Assembly: GCA_963707465.1 (NCBI GenBank)
Contig: CAVPQK010000015.1
Coordinates: 1,178,001-1,242,000, forward strand
DNA: 64,000 bases
Direction of reading: 5' to 3'
Source: Bog-159 sp963707465
Lineage (GTDB): Bacteria > Acidobacteriota > Terriglobia > Bryobacterales > Bryobacteraceae
The notes under the pieces: model-generated
Database searches by the model: none
Told to the model about the DNA's origin: nothing
What the model saw: only the letters and a program-made list of their open reading frames with translations
Shown here: positions 59,826 through 64,000 of the stretch, one piece after another
How the letters are laid out: every line of letters begins with the position of its first letter
Numbering within the stretch: the stretch's first letter is position 1
Made by a program: the position numbers and the translations under genes

Positions 59826-62800
59826 TACTGGACTGTGATCGAAACACCGGATTGAGATGTGACGCCGCCGATGGTGGCGACAACGGCAGCATCGCCGCTG
59901 GGCAGGCTGGACGGCACGGTCACGTTGAGCTGGTAGAGTCCGGATGCTGCGAGGCCGGCGAATTGCACGGACGCCGCGACACCGCCGATCGTGACCGTAA
60001 CGGAATTCGCGGGCAGCGGCACAGCGGTGGTGACGAGTTGACCGGTGGGGGTCGCCGGACTTGTAGGGCCGAATCCGGTCCCGTACAACAGGACGACCTC
60101 GCCCGGCTGGGCAGGCGTGGTGGTTACGCCCGCGAAGAGACCGGGAGCGCCCAGCAGGCTGTAGTCGGAATGTTCGGCGGCCACATACTTGCCGCTGTCA
60201 AATGTGAAAAAGGCCGGCGCATACTGCTGCTTCTGCGCGGTGAAACTGTTGCTGGCCTCTCCGTTCACGGTCACCTGGATCTGCACATTGCCGGTCGAGG
60301 GAGGGTCCGGCGCCAGCACGTTGAGCTGCGTGGGGCTGACGTATTCCACGTATGCAGGGATATTGTCGATCATGACCGACACGCCATCGAGCGCGGTCGG
60401 CAGCGCGCCGTTGACGAAGTTGGCGGTGCCCCAGGTTTCGACGCCGGGAGACAGGTTCGTACCAAAGATGGAGACCCACGTGGCCGATGCGAAACCGGTC
60501 TGGAAAGTTGCGCCGTTCACCACGGCGGTGACGACGCCCGGCGTCTGTGCGCCCGCGACGACGAGCGTAATGGCGACGGACACCGGGCTGCCAGAGGCTC
60601 CGGCCGCGGAGATCTGGACATTGCCGGTATATGTTCCGGCAGCCAAACCGGCGGTGCCGACGGATACCGATAGCGTGGAGGGCGCGGTGCCGGATGCGGC
60701 TGATAGAGTGACCCAAGAGACACTGGAGGAGGCGATCCAGGATAGGGTGCCTGTGCCGCCGTTCGCAATGGATATCGTTTGCGCAGCCGGCGCCGTACCG
60801 CCCGACGAGTAATTGAAGGTGAGTGACTGCGGCGTTACGGTGAGCGCCGCTCCGGATGCCGCCGCCACCGTCAGAGTCACGTTGACGATCAGCGGGCTGT
60901 TGGTCGAGCCTGAGGGGGTGATCAGAATGGTACCGGTGTAAGTCCCGGCGGTCAGGGACGAGGGCGCGATTGACACGGAAAGAGTCGAAGGCAGCGTACC
61001 CGACGCCGACGACAATCCCAGCCAGGACTCGTTGGGGGTAGCGGTCCAGGTGACCGCAGTGGTGCTGCTGTTCGAAATCTGGATGGACTGCGCGGCGGGA
61101 ACCGCACCACCCACTGTATAGGCAAATTGCAAGCTGTCCGGCGCCGCGGCTATGGGCGATGCCATGATGGTGATGGCATCAGTACCCGGCGTGGCAGTGA
61201 CTTGGATGGTGACCAAGCCAGCCATCGAAGCGGGCAGCGTAGCGGCGATCGAAGTATTTGTCCACGACGAAACTACGAGGGGCGTCTGGGTGCTGGAACC
61301 CACCGGAATCGCCAACACCTCGCAACTGCCGCATTGATCTCCAAAGTCGTAGCCGCTGAGGGTGATGGTGGAACCCGAAGGAACGGTCCATCCGGGCGCG
61401 GCGTGGGGACTCACGTCGTAAATGGCGGTATCGAGCTTACATCGCGCCGCCGAAAAGTAACCCAGGTCCTCGGCGAGCGAGCCACAGTTGATGGTACCCA
61501 GCGATGAACTGGTGACCAAGTAGTCGCCGGTTCCAGCGACGAAGTCCGTGTAATAAATGATATCGGTATCGCCGCCCGGCGTGAGCGCAACGCTGCCCCA
61601 TGAGACGGCGGTCAGGTCCGTCACGTAGCTGCCGGACTGGTCCTCCATGCCGAAGAACATCCCGCCGTCGATGGACAACCAGGGATCCTTGGCGGCGGTT
61701 ACGCCGATGGACTGCCAGTCCGAATTACCCGCCAGAAAGGACAGTACGATCTCGCCGGTTTCCTGGGTTGTGCTGGTGACGTTGGCAATCCCGGCGGCAT
61801 TGCAGTCGAAAGTTCCGAAAAGGGTATTGGTGAAAACAGATGGGTCGACATGACAGTAAGGGACCACCTGAGTGGGCGTGGAATCCTCCAGGGCGAAGCC
61901 CAGCGAGGCGCTGGTCTCCGACACCAGCCCATCGGTGGCGTTGTTGAGCTGGGTGGTGGCGGACAGGCTGGCCAGGTACGGGCCGGCATCGCCCACGATG
62001 GCCAGCGCGTTCACGCCGCGAAGATCGTCGCCGCGCTGGTTCCAGGTGGCCAGGTTCCACAGGAAAGAGCTGCCGGGGATCAACTCGGAATCCTGCGTGT
62101 CGGGGTAGGACAAAAGCGTGGTGGCGTAGTTGCCGGCCACGAACGACCCGAAGTTTGGCGTCGCGATGAGAATCAGGTCGCGCACCAAAGGCGTGACGGG
62201 CGGCGTGGCGGTACCGGTGGTTTGCAGACCGGCCAGATAGGCGCGGGCGATGAGGCCGCCCATACTGAACGCGACCAGGTCGATCTGGGGCACCTGAGTG
62301 CCATCGTCGTATTGGATGGAATTGAGGTATGTGCCCAGATCGTTGCCCAGGGTTTCGATGAGCTGGTTGGGATCTACCGCACAGTTATCGAAGAAATACA
62401 CTATGGGCACACCGGCGGACACCAGGTATTGGGCAAGATTCCCAAAGGTATCCGCCGAACTGGTGGATACGGTACAGGTGCCGGTGAATCCGGTTTCCCA
62501 TCCGTTTAGCAACACCACGGGAGGCTGCGTGGCGCCGGAGGGCACGCTTTGGCGGGGTTTCACGGAGATGGCCAGTTTGGTGGTGCGCTCTTCGTTGGCT
62601 GGGCTGGTGGCGGAGAGAGTGGCGGTGTATTCGCCGGGGGGGAGTCGGAGCGGGGCGGCCAGGAGGATGCGGTCGCGGGTTCGGTTCGGGGCCACTACCA
62701 GGGGGATTGATTCGGCGTCGAGAGACAGGCTGAGGGTTTTGGCTTTTAGCAGGAAGTCTAGCGAATCGGGAGGTACGGCGATCTGTACGGATTCGCCCGG

Positions 62801-62905
62801 TCGCACTTCGTAGCTGGTTTGTTGCATGGATAGGGGCTGCGCGCCTGGGCAGGCGGCTCGGCACAGGAACAGCAGGGCGACCCAACGGAGATTGGCGCTA
62901 GACAT
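59825..62905 (-). CDS. Large secreted lipase-like protein with BACON and Solibacter-type C-terminal domain
   Basis: 1026 residues. Signal sequence (LRWVALLFLCRAACPGAQ). Residues ~130-400 carry an alpha/beta hydrolase: the strand PPVVLLNGWETGFTG and the nucleophile elbow DLVAFSMGGLIARAYLAGL (Ser in GFSMGG-type AFSMGG), with later DALVSET and PYCHVDP candidates for acid and His. Around residues ~570-770 two BACON-type repeats (AQSIQISNSSTTAVTWTAT, AQTISIANGGTGTLSWIASS) follow, then a TIGR03437-like C-terminal domain (VSIFGTNLSPGVETWGTANF, GEVVLLYGTGFGPTSPATPT). Likely a surface or released esterase/lipase with carbohydrate- or envelope-binding modules. The domain order is unusual for PGAP1-type hydrolases. 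Confidence 0.88.
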   Translation of the reverse strand: MSSANLRWVALLFLCRAACPGAQPLSMQQTSYEVRPGESVQIAVPPDSLDFLLKAKTLSLSLDAESIPLVVAPNRTRDRILLAAPLRLPPGEYTATLSATSPANEERTTKLAISVKPRQSVPSGATQPPVVLLNGWETGFTGTCTVSTSSADTFGNLAQYLVSAGVPIVYFFDNCAVDPNQLIETLGNDLGTYLNSIQYDDGTQVPQIDLVAFSMGGLIARAYLAGLQTTGTATPPVTPLVRDLILIATPNFGSFVAGNYATTLLSYPDTQDSELIPGSSFLWNLATWNQRGDDLRGVNALAIVGDAGPYLASLSATTQLNNATDGLVSETSASLGFALEDSTPTQVVPYCHVDPSVFTNTLFGTFDCNAAGIANVTSTTQETGEIVLSFLAGNSDWQSIGVTAAKDPWLSIDGGMFFGMEDQSGSYVTDLTAVSWGSVALTPGGDTDIIYYTDFVAGTGDYLVTSSSLGTINCGSLAEDLGYFSAARCKLDTAIYDVSPHAAPGWTVPSGSTITLSGYDFGDQCGSCEVLAIPVGSSTQTPLVVSSWTNTSIAATLPASMAGLVTIQVTATPGTDAITIMASPIAAAPDSLQFAYTVGGAVPAAQSIQISNSSTTAVTWTATPNESWLGLSSASGTLPSTLSVSIAPSSLTAGTYTGTILITPSGSTNSPLIVNVTLTVAAASGAALTVTPQSLTFNYSSGGTAPAAQTISIANGGTGTLSWIASSSVSWVTLSAASGTAPSTLSVSVGTAGLAAGTYTGNVQISAAGASGSPVSVAITLVVAGAQTPGVVTAVVNGATFQTGFASATWVSIFGTNLSPGVETWGTANFVNGALPTALDGVSVMIDNIPAYVEYVSPTQLNVLAPDPPSTGNVQIQVTVNGEASNSFTAQKQQYAPAFFTFDSGKYVAAEHSDYSLLGAPGLFAGVTTTPAQPGEVVLLYGTGFGPTSPATPTGQLVTTAVPLPANSVTVTIGGVAASVQFAGLAASGLYQLNVTVPSSLPSGDAAVVATIGGVTSQSGVSITVQ

Positions 62906-62964
62906 GGGCGTCCATAAAGATTAAGACGAGCGGGTGGCATGAATCGCGCAGACTAAAGGCAAGA

Positions 62965-62999
62965 GCGGGACTAAAGTCCCGCGCAGGCCGGGGGCCTGC
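62965..62999. repeat. Double-hairpin REP-like element upstream of the tricorn gene
   Basis: Two perfect hairpins in a row: GCGGGACT-AA-AGTCCCGC (62965-62982) and GCAGGCC-GGG-GGCCTGC (62983-62999). It lies in the divergent gap between the lipase and the tricorn-type gene, 20 bases before the latter's ATG. The second stem shares GCAGG...CCTGC with the RAYT-flanking units. Confidence 0.78.
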
Positions 63000-63018
63000 C
63001 CCACTTATACTGGAGATT

Positions 63019-64000
<982 letters not shown>

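Overview
The window reads as chromosomal DNA of a high-GC member of the Acidobacteriota, most likely the Bryobacterales / 'Solibacter' branch. This is inferred from gene content. It has two very long duplicated orphan permeases of the ADOP type, an acidobacterial VWA-type secreted protein, a protein ending in the Ig-like C-terminal domain common in Solibacter, a Ser/Thr kinase fused to a TolB-type propeller, DUF1549/DUF1553 cytochrome proteins, and DUF5117/5118 metalloproteases. No plasmid, prophage or CRISPR signature is visible. The only clear mobile element is a REP-associated tyrosine transposase (RAYT).

Layout. 1-2.9 kb: the 5' part of a secreted hypothetical gene on the minus strand with an intrinsic-terminator hairpin in its leader, then a Tat-exported RidA protein and a histone-deacetylase-fold amidohydrolase. 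3.1-10.9 kb: a tight five-gene operon (TolC-like outer-membrane factor, two PhnD-like periplasmic binding proteins, a HAMP-GAF histidine kinase, a REC-GGDEF-EAL response regulator) that looks like a periplasm-to-c-di-GMP signalling module. 11.0-12.0 kb: a multiply frameshifted pseudogene. 12-20 kb: PQQ-type propeller protein, kinase-propeller, zinc metalloprotease, and an NtrC-like regulator lacking the GAFTGA loop and the Walker B glutamate. 20.2-22.7 kb: two MacB-type permeases without an ATPase. 22.9-23.2 kb: tmRNA (ssrA). 23.3-28.3 kb: acyltransferase, FkbM methyltransferase, glycosyltransferase, VWA protein, Zn-alcohol dehydrogenase. 28.4-33.7 kb: tandem ADOP permeases.

33.7-44.8 kb is a minus-strand glycan assembly island. 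Read in transcription order it holds rmlA, rmlC, rmlB, three GT4 glycosyltransferases, a DUF3108 protein, a glycosyltransferase-methyltransferase fusion with a heptanucleotide-repeat linker, and an ABC-2 permease carrying a Wzt-like carbohydrate-binding domain. A DedA-type protein follows. The RAYT, bounded by inverted 46-bp REP units, sits between two of the glycosyltransferases. No rmlD and no ABC ATPase are present in the window.

44.8-51.5 kb (plus strand): cupin and GNAT pair, then an overlapping chain MazG, COG3375-type GNAT, N-acylamino-acid racemase/MenC homologue, EamA exporter, MFS exporter and SDR. The chain suggests N-acyl amino acid metabolism coupled to export. 51.5-63 kb (minus strand): a small membrane/coiled-coil protein, a 51-codon fragment resembling the C-terminus of TIR-like effectors, a deoxyhypusine-synthase-like protein, glyoxalase-fold protein, PQQ/cytochrome c dehydrogenase with a DUF1549/1553 cytochrome partner, PhyH dioxygenase, DUF1801 protein, aldo/keto reductase, and a large secreted lipase-like protein. 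A tricorn-protease-type gene runs off the right end. Double-hairpin REP-like elements recur between genes in the last 6 kb and resemble the hairpins flanking the RAYT.

All family assignments come from reading motifs. No database search was run.
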